Origin: Streptomyces sp. NBC_00582
Lineage (GTDB): Bacteria; Actinomycetota; Actinomycetes; Streptomycetales; Streptomycetaceae
Direction: 5' to 3'
NCBI RefSeq assembly: GCF_036345155.1
Contig: NZ_CP107772.1
Location: 9,176,001 to 9,240,000 of the forward strand
DNA: 64,000 nucleotides
The position numbers and the translations under genes were made by a program. The notes beneath the pieces are model-generated. The model was given only the letters and a program-made list of their open reading frames with translations. It searched no databases and had not been told where the DNA came from. Shown piece by piece: positions 27,001 to 35,551 of this stretch (positions are counted from its first letter, which is position 1; every line of letters begins with the position of its first letter).

Positions 27001-28593
27001 ATGAAGAGACGGTTAATCATGTCCATGCTCGCCGGGGTGACCCTTCTGGCGAGCACGCTTCTCGGGGCGGCTCCGGCCCGATCGGCCGACATTCCCGCCG
27101 AGTTCGGCACCGACTGGCACGATCCGGTGACCGCGGCGCCGCCCGTGGACAAGCCCTCCGGCAAGTCCTGTCGCGTCACCGTCGCCGAGGCGCAGTTCCG
27201 TGACTTCACCCCGTACCGCGGCGCCTACACACCGCCGGACGGCTGCGGCGACCGCTGGAGCACGGTGGTGCTGCGCCTCGACGGCAAGGTGAAGGGACGT
27301 CAGTTCGACCGGCTGGGCTATCTGCGGGTCGGCGGCGTCGAGATCTTCCGCACGTCGACGCCGGAGCCCTCGCCCGACGGCATCCAGTGGTCCGTGGAGA
27401 AGGACGTCACCCGCTACAGCGACACCCTTCGCGGCAGCCAGGACGTCGAGATGCTCATCGGGAACGTCGTCGACGACACCTACACCGGCGTGATCGACGT
27501 CAAGGTCACCCTGACCTTCTACGCCGGGAAACCGGCGGCGACCCCCGACCGCGTCCTCACTCTGGCCGACGGCGCGACCCTCACCACGCCCCGCAACAGC
27601 GAACGCGTCGTGGCCGAGGTGTACGCCACCGGCTCCGGCGGAGGGTGCGAGGAGTACTGGTATCTGACGGTGCCCGCGCAGGCGCCGTATTCGTGTCACG
27701 CGGACGACGGCCCGTACCGCGAGGTGCAGATCAGGGTCGACGGTCACCTGGCCGGAATCGCCAACCCGTTCCCGACGGTGTGGACCGGCGGCTGGTCCAA
27801 TCCCTTCCTCTGGTATGTGATCCCGGGTCCCCGCGCCTTCGACATCAAGCCGATCACGTACGACCTCACCCCCTTCGCCGGCCTCCTCAACGACGGGCGC
27901 CCGCACCGCGTCGAGGTGTCGGTCGTCGGCGTCCCCGAGGGGCAGAGCGGCTGGAGCACGCCGGTCAACGTACTGGTCTGGCAGGACCACGGCAGGGCCG
28001 TCGTACCCGGGAAGCTGCTCCGCGCCGACGCGGGCGACCTCCGCGACTCGACCGCCTACACGCCCGGTACGGAACACCGCCTCGACACCGAGGGCGGGCA
28101 CCGGCTGACCGTCGCCGGCTTCCTCGACACCTCGCACGGCCGCGTGCGCACCACTGTCACCCGAACCCTGGCCACCACCTCCGCGCACCGGTGGACCGAC
28201 GGCGAGACCGTCGACGGCCTCGACGCCACCTGGACGGACGACGAGAGCGTCACGGTCGACGGCCGCGGACGGACCGTCACCAGCCGCACGCACCGCGCCT
28301 ACACGATGAACGGTACGACCACCCTCGGCGCGGACGACCGGCTGCGGACCGTGCTGACGCTCGGCGACCGGGCCGACGCCGTGACGACCCGGAACGGCCG
28401 GCGCACCCGGTGGTCGCGGCTCGACGACACCTACGCGGGTGATGCGACGTACACCGTCGGGGTGCCCCGCGACCAGCGCCACGCGGTCGGCACGACGAGC
28501 GAGCACTACCGGCTCCACGGCTCGGACCGCTGCCACGACCGCCGACTCACCACGGTCCAGGGCATGGTGACGGAGGATCGCGAAGGCTGCTGA
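27001..28593 (+). CDS. Secreted peptide-N4-asparagine amidase (PNGase A-like)
   Basis: A 530-residue secreted protein with a signal peptide (KRR head, core IMSMLAGVTLLASTLLGAAPARS). Similarity to the PNGase A family rests on DRWSTVVLRLDGKVKGRQFDR, LRVGGVEIFRTSTPEP, WSVEKDVTRY, GGCEEYWY and the central PFPTVWTGGWSNPFLWYVIP. Such amidases cleave N-glycans from the asparagine of glycopeptides. Codon 5 is TTA (27013-27015), the rare leucine codon read by the bldA tRNA, so translation may be tied to development. Starting at the ATG of codon 7 would avoid it but would lose the basic head of the signal peptide. Confidence 0.85.
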   Translation: MKRRLIMSMLAGVTLLASTLLGAAPARSADIPAEFGTDWHDPVTAAPPVDKPSGKSCRVTVAEAQFRDFTPYRGAYTPPDGCGDRWSTVVLRLDGKVKGRQFDRLGYLRVGGVEIFRTSTPEPSPDGIQWSVEKDVTRYSDTLRGSQDVEMLIGNVVDDTYTGVIDVKVTLTFYAGKPAATPDRVLTLADGATLTTPRNSERVVAEVYATGSGGGCEEYWYLTVPAQAPYSCHADDGPYREVQIRVDGHLAGIANPFPTVWTGGWSNPFLWYVIPGPRAFDIKPITYDLTPFAGLLNDGRPHRVEVSVVGVPEGQSGWSTPVNVLVWQDHGRAVVPGKLLRADAGDLRDSTAYTPGTEHRLDTEGGHRLTVAGFLDTSHGRVRTTVTRTLATTSAHRWTDGETVDGLDATWTDDESVTVDGRGRTVTSRTHRAYTMNGTTTLGADDRLRTVLTLGDRADAVTTRNGRRTRWSRLDDTYAGDATYTVGVPRDQRHAVGTTSEHYRLHGSDRCHDRRLTTVQGMVTEDREGC

Positions 28594-28706
28594 GCCGGCG
28601 GGAGTGCGACGCGTCACGCGTGACGGGATTTACACGGACGAAACACAGCGGTCTTCTGCGCGATCAACGGCACCCGCACAGTGATCGCAACGGAAGCTGT
28701 TTTCCA

Positions 28707-28745
28707 CATCGCAGAAGTCCTGTGGTTCCAGGGGTTTCTGCGATG
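28707..28745. promoter_or_regulatory. 10-bp inverted repeat upstream of dicarboxylate symporter
   Basis: CATCGCAGAA at 28707-28716 is the exact reverse complement of TTCTGCGATG at 28736-28745, with 19 bases between. It lies 45-83 bases before the GTG start of the symporter gene. It may be an operator or a hairpin in the 5' untranslated region. Confidence 0.5.
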
Positions 28746-28778
28746 CCGTCGTCCCCCACCGATGCCTTCGTCCCCCAC
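28741..28778. repeat. Two tandem 19-bp repeats directly before a ribosome binding site
   Basis: Two copies of cgatgccgtcgtcccccac (28741-28759, 28760-28778) differing at one base. The AAGGAG site of the symporter follows at once (28779-28784). The first copy overlaps the right arm of the inverted repeat. Confidence 0.85.
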
Positions 28779-28789
28779 AAGGAGTGCCC

Positions 28790-30127
28790 GTGCCGCCGTC
28801 CGTCCCCTCCCTGCCGCGACGCGTCGCACGCATCCTGCGTACCTCGCTCTTCGCGCAGGTCGCCTGCGCGCTCGTGCTCGGCATCGTCGTCGGGAAGCTG
28901 TGGCCCGGAGTGGCCACGGACCTTCAGCCGCTCGGCGACGGTTTCACCCGGCTCATCAAGACGATCATCTCGCCGCTGGTGTTCTGCGTGGTCGTCGTCG
29001 GCATCGCCAAGGCGGGTGATCTCAAGGCGTTCGGCCGGATCGGGCTCAAGGCCCTGATCTGGTTCGAGGTCGCCAGCACGCTCGCCCTGGTCATCGGGCT
29101 GCTCGCCGCCAACGTCGTCCAGCCCGGCGCGGGGATGAACGTCGACCCGGCCACCCTGGACACCGCGGCGGTCGACGCGAAGACGGGCGGCGGTTCGCTG
29201 CCCTCGACGACCGAGTTCGTCGTGAACGCGCTGCCCACCAGTTTCATCGGCGCCTTCGCCGAGAACTCCCTGCTCCAGGTGCTGATCCTGGCCTGTCTGG
29301 TGGGTGCCGCGCTGCTGCACCTCGGGCACACGAGGGTGCTGCCCGCGATCGAGCAGGCCCAGGAGGTCATCTTCGCGATCGTCGGCTTCGTCATGCGGCT
29401 GGCGCCGATCGCGGTGTTCGGCGCGATGGCCGTCCTCATCGGCAACTACGGGCTCGGGGTCATCGAGACCTACGCCAAACTGATCATCCTGTGCTACACG
29501 GCCGCCGCGTTCTTCATCGCGCTGCTGGCCGTGGCCCTGCGGCTGGTGACCGGGCTCAGCCTGTGGAAGTTCCTGCGCTACATCCGTGAGGAGATGCTGC
29601 TCGCCCTGGGCACCGCCTCGACCGAGGCCGTGATGCCGCGGGTGATGCAGAAGCTGCGCAGGGCGGGGGCGCGTGACGACGCCGTGGGCCTGGTGCTGCC
29701 CACGGGCTACTCCTTCAACCTCGACGGCGCCTCGCTGTACCTGTCCATCGGCACGCTGTTCATCGCGCAGGCCGTGGGCGTCGACCTGACTCCGGGGCAG
29801 CAGATCACCGTGGTCCTGGTGCTGATGCTGACCAGCAAGGGCATGGCGGGCATCCCCGGCTCGGCCTTCCTCGCCCTGTCCGCGACCGCGTCTTCCCTCG
29901 GGGCCATACCCGCCGGCGCGGTCGCCCTTCTGCTCGGCGTCGACCGGATCATGGACTCGATGCGGGTCGTGACCAACCTCCTCGGCAACTGTGTCGCGGT
30001 CTTCGCGGTGTCCCGCTGGGAGGGGGCGCTGGATCTGGACCGGGCGAAGAGGGTGCTGAGCGGGGAGGGCGTGGCAGAGGGGGAGGAGACCCCGGTACCG
30101 GAGGAGACGGCGCCTGTCGCCCCGTAG
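28790..30127 (+). CDS. dctA: Cation:dicarboxylate symporter, DctA-like
   Basis: A 445-residue secondary transporter of the DAACS family, which imports C4-dicarboxylates such as succinate, fumarate and malate with H+ or Na+. Family motifs: FTRLIKTIISPLVFCVVVVG, the re-entrant loop LGTASTEAVMPRVMQKL (serine-rich motif), VLPTGYSFNLDGASLYLSIG and the second loop with TSKGMAGIPGSAFL. Eight membrane spans are expected. GTG at 28790 is preferred because AAGGAG stands five bases before it; a GTG two codons earlier overlaps that site. A possible hairpin and tandem repeat precede it. The family also includes glutamate carriers, so the substrate is not certain. Confidence 0.9.
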   Translation: MPPSVPSLPRRVARILRTSLFAQVACALVLGIVVGKLWPGVATDLQPLGDGFTRLIKTIISPLVFCVVVVGIAKAGDLKAFGRIGLKALIWFEVASTLALVIGLLAANVVQPGAGMNVDPATLDTAAVDAKTGGGSLPSTTEFVVNALPTSFIGAFAENSLLQVLILACLVGAALLHLGHTRVLPAIEQAQEVIFAIVGFVMRLAPIAVFGAMAVLIGNYGLGVIETYAKLIILCYTAAAFFIALLAVALRLVTGLSLWKFLRYIREEMLLALGTASTEAVMPRVMQKLRRAGARDDAVGLVLPTGYSFNLDGASLYLSIGTLFIAQAVGVDLTPGQQITVVLVLMLTSKGMAGIPGSAFLALSATASSLGAIPAGAVALLLGVDRIMDSMRVVTNLLGNCVAVFAVSRWEGALDLDRAKRVLSGEGVAEGEETPVPEETAPVAP

Positions 30128-30140
30128 CTCGCGTGGTGAG

Positions 30141-30270
30141 GTGCGTGGGCGGCCGCGGGTGGTTCGTGGCCGGTCGCGCAGTTCCCCGCGCCCCTGAAGC
30201 GCCGGCTCGGCGCACCGGGGCGCGGGGAACTGTGCGATCAACCCCTACGCACCCACAGCCGCCCACGCAC
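30141..30270. repeat. Nested palindrome of about 130 bp between convergent genes
   Basis: The inner arms cagttccccgcgcccc (30179-30194) and ggggcgcggggaactg (30217-30232) are exact reverse complements. The outer arms gtgcgtgggcggccgcgggt (30141-30160) and acccacagccgcccacgcac (30251-30270) are near-exact. This matches a repeated intergenic palindrome I know from Streptomyces genomes. It sits between the convergent symporter and MarR genes and could act as a two-way terminator. Confidence 0.85.
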
Positions 30271-30280
30271 CGCTGTGCTC

Positions 30281-30733
30281 CTAACCGCAGCGTCCCTCCG
30301 GGACCCCGTCCACCAACGTGTCCAGCAACCCGCCCAGCACCTCCCGCTGCCCCCCGGACAGCGGAGCGAGAAGCTCCTCCGCCGCCGACCGCCGCGCGGC
30401 CCGCAGCTTGCGCAGGGCCTCCCGGCCGTCGTCCGTGAGCTCGATCCGGATCACCCGGCGATTCGTGGGATCCGGCACCCTGCGCACCTTGCCGCCCGCC
30501 TCCAGCCCGTCGACCAGCGTCGTCACCGCGCGCGGGACCACCTCCAGACGCTCGGCGAGGTCGGCCATGCGCGGTGGTGAGCTGTAGCACGCCAGGGTGC
30601 GCAGCAGACGGGACTGCGCCGGCGTGACACCGAGGCCGCACTGCTCGATGTGCCGCTTCTGGATCCGGTGCACACGGCGGGTGAACCGCAGCAGTTGCTC
30701 GGCGAGCGCGCTGTCGGAATCGGGGGTGGTCAT
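30281..30733 (-). CDS. MarR-family transcriptional regulator
   Basis: A 150-residue winged-helix regulator. Helix-turn-helix: MADLAERLEVVPRAVTTLVD (about residues 55-75). Wing: VRRVPDPTNRRVIRIELTDDG with the family's conserved Asp and Arg. N- and C-terminal helices form the dimer interface. It is divergent from the ABC exporter gene at 30828, a classic arrangement in which the regulator represses the exporter and itself until a ligand binds. A 21-bp partial palindrome lies in the shared gap. Confidence 0.93.
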   Translation of the reverse strand: MTTPDSDSALAEQLLRFTRRVHRIQKRHIEQCGLGVTPAQSRLLRTLACYSSPPRMADLAERLEVVPRAVTTLVDGLEAGGKVRRVPDPTNRRVIRIELTDDGREALRKLRAARRSAAEELLAPLSGGQREVLGGLLDTLVDGVPEGRCG

Positions 30734-30759
30734 GCGGGAACAATATCAGGATGCCGTTC

Positions 30760-30780
30760 ATTGTGAGTATAGGTAACAAT
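30760..30780. promoter_or_regulatory. Candidate MarR operator in divergent promoter region
   Basis: ATTGTgAgtataggTaACAAT: five-base arms ATTGT/ACAAT in inverted order around an AT-rich centre, within the 94-base gap between the MarR and ABC genes. It is one of the few AT-rich stretches nearby, and the TATAGG inside could be a -10 box for the exporter gene. Confidence 0.5.
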
Positions 30781-30827
30781 GAGCTATGGTCAGCTCGTTT
30801 CCGCCCGCTCACCTCCCGTAGGAGCCC

Positions 30828-32630
30828 ATGCACCCCGACACACCAGACTCCTGGATCTCGTCCGACGACGCCGAGGACCGGCCCCGGCAGGTCCGCCGCA
30901 TCCTCGGCCTCTTCCGTCCCTACCGCGGCCGGCTCGCCGTCGTCGGCGTCCTCGTCGGCGCCTCGTCGCTGGTCTCGGTCGCCACGCCCTTCCTGCTGAA
31001 GGAGACCCTCGACGTCGCCATCCCCGAGGGCCGTACCGGCCTGCTGAGCCTGCTCGCGCTCGGGATGATCCTCAGCGCCGTGCTCAGCAGCGTCTTCGGC
31101 GTCCTGCAGACCCTGATCTCCACGACCGTCGGCCAGCGCGTCATGCACGACCTGCGCACCGCTGTCTACGGCCGGCTGCAGCGCATGTCCCTCGCCTTCT
31201 TCACGCGTACGCGTACCGGCGAGGTGCAGTCCCGCATCGCCAACGACATCGGCGGCATGCAGGCCACCGTCACCTCCACGGCCACCTCCCTGGTCTCCAA
31301 CTTCACCAGCGTGGTCGCCACGATCATCGCGATGATCGCCCTCGACTGGCGGCTGACGGTCGTCTCCCTGCTCCTGCTGCCGGTCTTCGTGTGGATCAGC
31401 CGCCGCGTCGGCAACGAACGCAAGAAGATCACCACCCAGCGCCAGAAACAGATGGCCGCCATGGCCGCCACGGTCACGGAGTCGCTCTCGGTCAGCGGCA
31501 TCCTGCTCGGCCGGACCATGGGCCGCGCCGACTCGCTGACCCGCTCCTTCGCCGAGGAGTCCGAGCAGCTGGTCGACCTGGAAGTGAAGTCCAACATGGC
31601 CGGCCGCTGGCGGATGGCCGTGATCACCATCGTCATGGCCGCCATGCCGGCGGTCATCTACTGGACGGCGGGCATGGCCCTCCAGCTCGGTGGCCCGGAC
31701 GTCTCCCTCGGGACGATCGTCGCCTTCGTCTCCCTCCAGCAGGGACTGTTCCGCCCCGCCGTCAGCCTGCTCGCCACCGGCGTGCAGATCCAGACCTCCC
31801 TCGCGCTCTTCCAGCGCATCTTCGAGTACCTCGACCTGCCGATCGACATCACCGAGCGCACCGACCCGGTCCATCTCGACCAGATCAAGGGCGAGGTCCG
31901 CTTCGAGGGCGTCGCGTTCGCCTACGACGACAAGGGCGGGCCCGTCCTCGACGGCATCGACGTCACCGTCCCGGCGGGCGGCAGCCTCGCGATCGTCGGC
32001 CCGACCGGCGCCGGCAAGTCCACCCTGGGCTACCTGGTGCCGCGCCTCTACGACGTCACCGGCGGCCGGGTCACCCTCGACGGCGTCGACGTCCGCGACC
32101 TCGACTTCGACACCCTCGCGCGCGCGGTCGGCGTCGTCTCGCAGGAGACGTACCTCTTCCACGCGACGGTCGCCGACAACCTGCGCTTCGCGAAGCCGGA
32201 CGCCACCGACGAGGAGCTCCACGCGGCCGCGAGGGCGGCGCAGATCCATGACCACATAGCCGGCCTGCCCGACGGGTACGACACGGTCGTCGGAGAGCGC
32301 GGTCACCGCTTCTCCGGCGGTGAGAAGCAGCGCCTGGCGATCGCCCGCACCATCCTGCGCGACCCTCCGGTGCTGATCCTCGACGAGGCGACCAGCGCCC
32401 TGGACAACCGCACCGAGCACGCCGTGCAGGAGGCCATCGACGCGCTCTCCGCCGACCGCACCACCCTCACCATCGCCCACCGGCTGTCCACCGTTCGCGA
32501 CGCCGACCAGATCGTGGTCCTCGACGCCGGCCGGCTGGCCGAACGGGGTACGCACGAGGAGCTGTTGGAGCAGGACGGGCGCTACGCGGCCCTGGTGCGA
32601 CGGGACGCCAGCCTGGAGCCGACAAGATGA
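30828..32630 (+). CDS. ABC exporter (membrane-ATPase fusion), MarR-linked
   Basis: A 600-residue half transporter with six spans (about residues 35-320) and a full ATPase domain: Walker A GPTGAGKST near 394, Q-loop VSQETYLFH, signature FSGGEKQRL near 505, Walker B VLILDEATSALD and H-loop IAHRLST. All motifs are intact, so it can work as a homodimer, in contrast to the exporter at 22322-25926. Substrate is likely a drug or lipid. The divergent MarR gene and candidate operator suggest inducible expression. The N-terminal 30 residues are polar and acidic (DTPDSWISSDDAEDRP). Confidence 0.93.
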   Translation: MHPDTPDSWISSDDAEDRPRQVRRILGLFRPYRGRLAVVGVLVGASSLVSVATPFLLKETLDVAIPEGRTGLLSLLALGMILSAVLSSVFGVLQTLISTTVGQRVMHDLRTAVYGRLQRMSLAFFTRTRTGEVQSRIANDIGGMQATVTSTATSLVSNFTSVVATIIAMIALDWRLTVVSLLLLPVFVWISRRVGNERKKITTQRQKQMAAMAATVTESLSVSGILLGRTMGRADSLTRSFAEESEQLVDLEVKSNMAGRWRMAVITIVMAAMPAVIYWTAGMALQLGGPDVSLGTIVAFVSLQQGLFRPAVSLLATGVQIQTSLALFQRIFEYLDLPIDITERTDPVHLDQIKGEVRFEGVAFAYDDKGGPVLDGIDVTVPAGGSLAIVGPTGAGKSTLGYLVPRLYDVTGGRVTLDGVDVRDLDFDTLARAVGVVSQETYLFHATVADNLRFAKPDATDEELHAAARAAQIHDHIAGLPDGYDTVVGERGHRFSGGEKQRLAIARTILRDPPVLILDEATSALDNRTEHAVQEAIDALSADRTTLTIAHRLSTVRDADQIVVLDAGRLAERGTHEELLEQDGRYAALVRRDASLEPTR

Positions 32631-32693
32631 CAACAGGTAAGCCCATGACCGGTTATGCGGAGTTTATGACGATATGAGGGTTACCGTGCCCGC

Positions 32694-33548
32694 ATGCAGA
32701 TGAACACTCCGCCACGGAGCACGATTCGACTGACGCGCCGGGGCCGTCTCGCCCTCGTCGCGGCCGGAGCCGTCGTGGCCGGTACCGCCGTGGCGGTGCC
32801 GCTGCTGAGCACGGAGCACAAGGCGCCGAAGGCACCGAAGAAGCCCACCGCGCTGGTCGTCCCGGAGGGCTGGCGGGCGAGCCAGGTCTACGAGGCGGTC
32901 GACAAGGTCCTCGCCCTGCCCGCCGGCACCACCAGGAAGACGCTGCCCCAGGCCGGTCTGAAGCTGCCGGAGGACGCCGACGGCAACCCCGAGGGCTACC
33001 TCTTCCCGGCGACGTATCCGCTGGACCGGACGACGACCCCCCGCTCGCTGCTCGCCTTCATGGTCGACACGGCGAACAAGAGGTTCAACGGGGCACCGGT
33101 CACCGCGGGCGCCCAGCGCAACGCGATGAACGTCTACCAGGCGGTCACCATCGCCAGTCTCGTCCAGGCGGAGGCCGCCACCAAGGCGGACATGGGGAAG
33201 GTGGCCCGGGTCGTCTTCAACCGGCTGGAGCGCGGCATGCCCCTGCAGATGGACTCCACCCTCAACTACGCACTGAACCGCTCCACCGTGCGGACCGCCG
33301 AGAGCGACACCCGGATCGAGAGCCCCTACAACTCGTACCAGCGCATGGGCCTGCCGCCGACGCCGATCGACAACCCCGGCGAGGAGGCGATGCGGGCCGC
33401 CCTCCACCCCACCCCGGGCAACTGGCTGTACTTCGTCACGGTCAAGCCGGGCGACACCCGTTTCACCGCGAACTACCAGGAGCATCAGCGCAACGTCGCC
33501 GAGTTCAACCGGAACCAGAAGAGCCCCTCGGCGAAGGCGGCCCGATGA
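32694..33548 (+). CDS. Short MltG-like endolytic transglycosylase
   Basis: A 284-residue protein with a basic head, one membrane span (about residues 20-38, LALVAAGAVVAGTAVAVPLL) and a YceG/MltG domain. Motifs: EGYLFPATYPL, TIASLVQAEA with the catalytic Glu, VFNRLERGMPLQMDST, SPYNSYQRMGLPPTPI and AALHPTPGNWLYFV. MltG cuts nascent glycan strands at the membrane. This copy lacks the long cytoplasmic N-terminal region of the main Streptomyces MltG and most of the LysM-like part, so it is probably a second, specialised copy. It starts 63 bases after the ABC gene. Confidence 0.9.
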   Translation: MQMNTPPRSTIRLTRRGRLALVAAGAVVAGTAVAVPLLSTEHKAPKAPKKPTALVVPEGWRASQVYEAVDKVLALPAGTTRKTLPQAGLKLPEDADGNPEGYLFPATYPLDRTTTPRSLLAFMVDTANKRFNGAPVTAGAQRNAMNVYQAVTIASLVQAEAATKADMGKVARVVFNRLERGMPLQMDSTLNYALNRSTVRTAESDTRIESPYNSYQRMGLPPTPIDNPGEEAMRAALHPTPGNWLYFVTVKPGDTRFTANYQEHQRNVAEFNRNQKSPSAKAAR

Positions 33549-33560
33549 CGCGACGGGACG

Positions 33561-34703
33561 TCAGGCGGCGGCCGGCTCCCGCTCGGGCGCGCCGGCGCTC
33601 CCGGTCGGCGGCCGCCCGGAGTCGCCCACGAGTGCGTCGACGCCCCCGGTCAGCAGCCGTCGGATGTCCCGCACGGCCGCCCGGCCCGCCCGGTTGGCGC
33701 CGATCGTGCTGGCCGACGGACCGTAGCCGACGAGATGGATCCGCGGATCGGCCACCACCCGCGTGCCCTCGACCCGGATGCCGCCGCCCGGTCCCCGCAG
33801 TCGCAGCGGCGCGAGATGGTCGATCGCGGCCCGGAACCCCGTCGCCCAGAGGAGGACGTCCGCGTCGACCCGACGCCCGTCGTCCCACTCCACGCCCCGC
33901 GGAGTGATCCGGTCGAACATCGGCAGCCGGTCGAGGACCCCGTCCGCCAGCCCACGCCGGATCGCGTCGTTCAACGGCAGCCCCGTCACCGACACCACGC
34001 TCTTCGGCGGCAGCCCCTGCCGCACCCGCTCCTCCACGAGCGCGACGGCCGCGCGGCCCGCCTCCTCGTCGAACGGGCCCTCGCGGAACACCGGCGGCCG
34101 CCGGGTCACCCAGGTCGTGGCGGCGGCGTACGGCGCGATCTCCAGCAGATGCTGGGTGCCGGACGCCCCGCCGCCGACCACGACCACCCGCTGTCCGGCG
34201 AACGCCTCGGGCCCCGGATACCGCGCGGTGTGCACCTGCCGTCCGCGGAACGTCTCCTGCCCGGGGTAGCGCGGCCAGAACGGCCGGTCCCAGGTGCCGG
34301 TCGCGTTGATCAGGGCCCGTGTCGACCAGGTGCCGTCGGAAGTCTCGACGAGCAGCCGCCCGCCGGACCCCTCGCGCACGGCCCGTACGTCCACCGGCCG
34401 CCGTACCCGCAGGTCGAAGGTCTGCTCGTAGGCGTCGAAGTACGCGGAGATCACCTGGGACGACGCCCGCGCCGGATCGGCCCCCGTCAGCTCCATACCG
34501 GGCAGCGCGTGCATCCCGTGGACCTTGCCGTACGTCAGGGAGGGCCACCGGAACTGCCAGGCGCCGCCGGGACCGGGCGCGTGGTCGAGCACCACGAAGT
34601 CGCGCTCCGGCACGAATCCGGTGCGCCGCAGATGGTAGGCGCCGGCCAGTCCCGCCTGGCCGGCGCCTGTCACCACCACCTCGACCTCACGGATGTCGTT
34701 CAC
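33561..34703 (-). CDS. Flavin-containing monooxygenase-like FAD/NAD(P) oxidoreductase
   Basis: A 380-residue two-dinucleotide-binding protein. The FAD site VVVTGAGQAGLAGAYHLRR is at about residues 9-27; the NADPH site is VVVVGGGASGTQHL near 172-185; the late motif is VLLWATGFRAAIDHL near 286. PGGAWQFRWPSL and TGTWDRPFWP are typical of FMO-like or Trk-type proteins. It should oxidise a small molecule using NADPH and O2; the substrate is unknown. It converges on mltG with a 12-base gap and is divergent from the YjbQ gene. Confidence 0.9.
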   Translation of the reverse strand: MNDIREVEVVVTGAGQAGLAGAYHLRRTGFVPERDFVVLDHAPGPGGAWQFRWPSLTYGKVHGMHALPGMELTGADPARASSQVISAYFDAYEQTFDLRVRRPVDVRAVREGSGGRLLVETSDGTWSTRALINATGTWDRPFWPRYPGQETFRGRQVHTARYPGPEAFAGQRVVVVGGGASGTQHLLEIAPYAAATTWVTRRPPVFREGPFDEEAGRAAVALVEERVRQGLPPKSVVSVTGLPLNDAIRRGLADGVLDRLPMFDRITPRGVEWDDGRRVDADVLLWATGFRAAIDHLAPLRLRGPGGGIRVEGTRVVADPRIHLVGYGPSASTIGANRAGRAAVRDIRRLLTGGVDALVGDSGRPPTGSAGAPEREPAAA

Positions 34704-34768
34704 GCTTCTACCAACAGTCCCGGCCTGGCGGATCTTCCCCTGGGCGGCCCATCGGCCAGGATGGGGGT

Positions 34769-35191
34769 ATGTCAGACGCGTTCACCACACGAGTCCTGCA
34801 CGTCGCCTCCGGTACCCGGGAGCGGGTCGTCGATCTCACCGAAGAATGCGAGGCCTTCGTGCGGGAGGCGGCCGGCGACCGCGACGGCCTGCTGAACATC
34901 TTCGTCCCGCACGCCACCGCAGGGATCGCCGTCATCGAGACGGGCTCCGGCAGCGACGACGACCTGCTCGCCACCCTGCACACCCTCCTTCCCGCCGACA
35001 ACCGCTGGCAGCACCGCCACGGCAGCCCCGGCCACGGCCGCGACCACGTCCTCCCGGCCATCGTCCCGCCCCACGCGACCCTGCCGGTCCTGGCGGGCAG
35101 GCTGGAACTGGGCACCTGGCAGTCGGTGTGCCTGGTGGACACCAACAAGGACAACGCCAACCGTCAGGTGCGCTTGAGCTTTCTGGGTTAG
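34769..35191 (+). CDS. YjbQ/UPF0047-family protein
   Basis: A 140-residue protein of full family length. Motifs: IFVPHATAGIAVIETGSG with a conserved His, the metal-binding-like HRHGSPGHGRDHVLPAI, LELGTWQSVCLVDTN and the C-terminal RQVRLSFLG. Members carry weak thiamine-phosphate synthase activity in vitro and are often called secondary ThiE; the natural role is open. GGGGG lies upstream of the ATG. The gene is divergent from the monooxygenase gene. Confidence 0.93.
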   Translation: MSDAFTTRVLHVASGTRERVVDLTEECEAFVREAAGDRDGLLNIFVPHATAGIAVIETGSGSDDDLLATLHTLLPADNRWQHRHGSPGHGRDHVLPAIVPPHATLPVLAGRLELGTWQSVCLVDTNKDNANRQVRLSFLG

Positions 35192-35407
35192 GGGTCTGCT
35201 GAACCAGGGGCAGAGTCCGGCCGCGCTGAACGAGGCGGGGAGGGCCCGATCCGGGGCGGGCCTTCGCCGGAGAGGGTTCGCCGCCTACCCCTGATGCCCC
35301 AGCCTCACGATCACGTCCGGGTGGCGCTCGCCGCCTTCAGGGCGAGCAGGGCGCCGCGGTGCGGGCGAGGCAGGAGACGTGTCCGGCGGTGCGGGTCCTG
35401 CGCGCCG

Positions 35408-35551
35408 TCGCGTTGCGCCGGACGTCGTCGTCCACTGTCGCGTTGCGCCGGACGTCGTCCACCGTGGCGTTGCGCCGGACGTCGTCCACCGTGGCGTTGC
35501 GCCGGACGTCGTCCACCGTGGCGTTGCGCCGGACGTCGTCGTCCACCGTGG
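35408..35551. repeat. Minisatellite: five tandem 27/30-bp units
   Basis: The core cgttgcgccggacgtcgtc starts at 35411, 35441, 35468, 35495 and 35522, with near-identical linkers (ccaccgtgg). Spacings are 30, 27, 27 and 27 bases; the outer copies carry one extra gtc. It occupies the 409-base gap (35192-35600) between the YjbQ and cyclase genes. The rest of that gap shows no gene I can support. Frames through it are open on both strands because units are multiples of three. Confidence 0.95.

Noticed and set aside
35408-35551. CRISPR-like array.
   Set aside because: Units are contiguous with linkers of about eight identical bases; there are no unique spacers and no cas genes.
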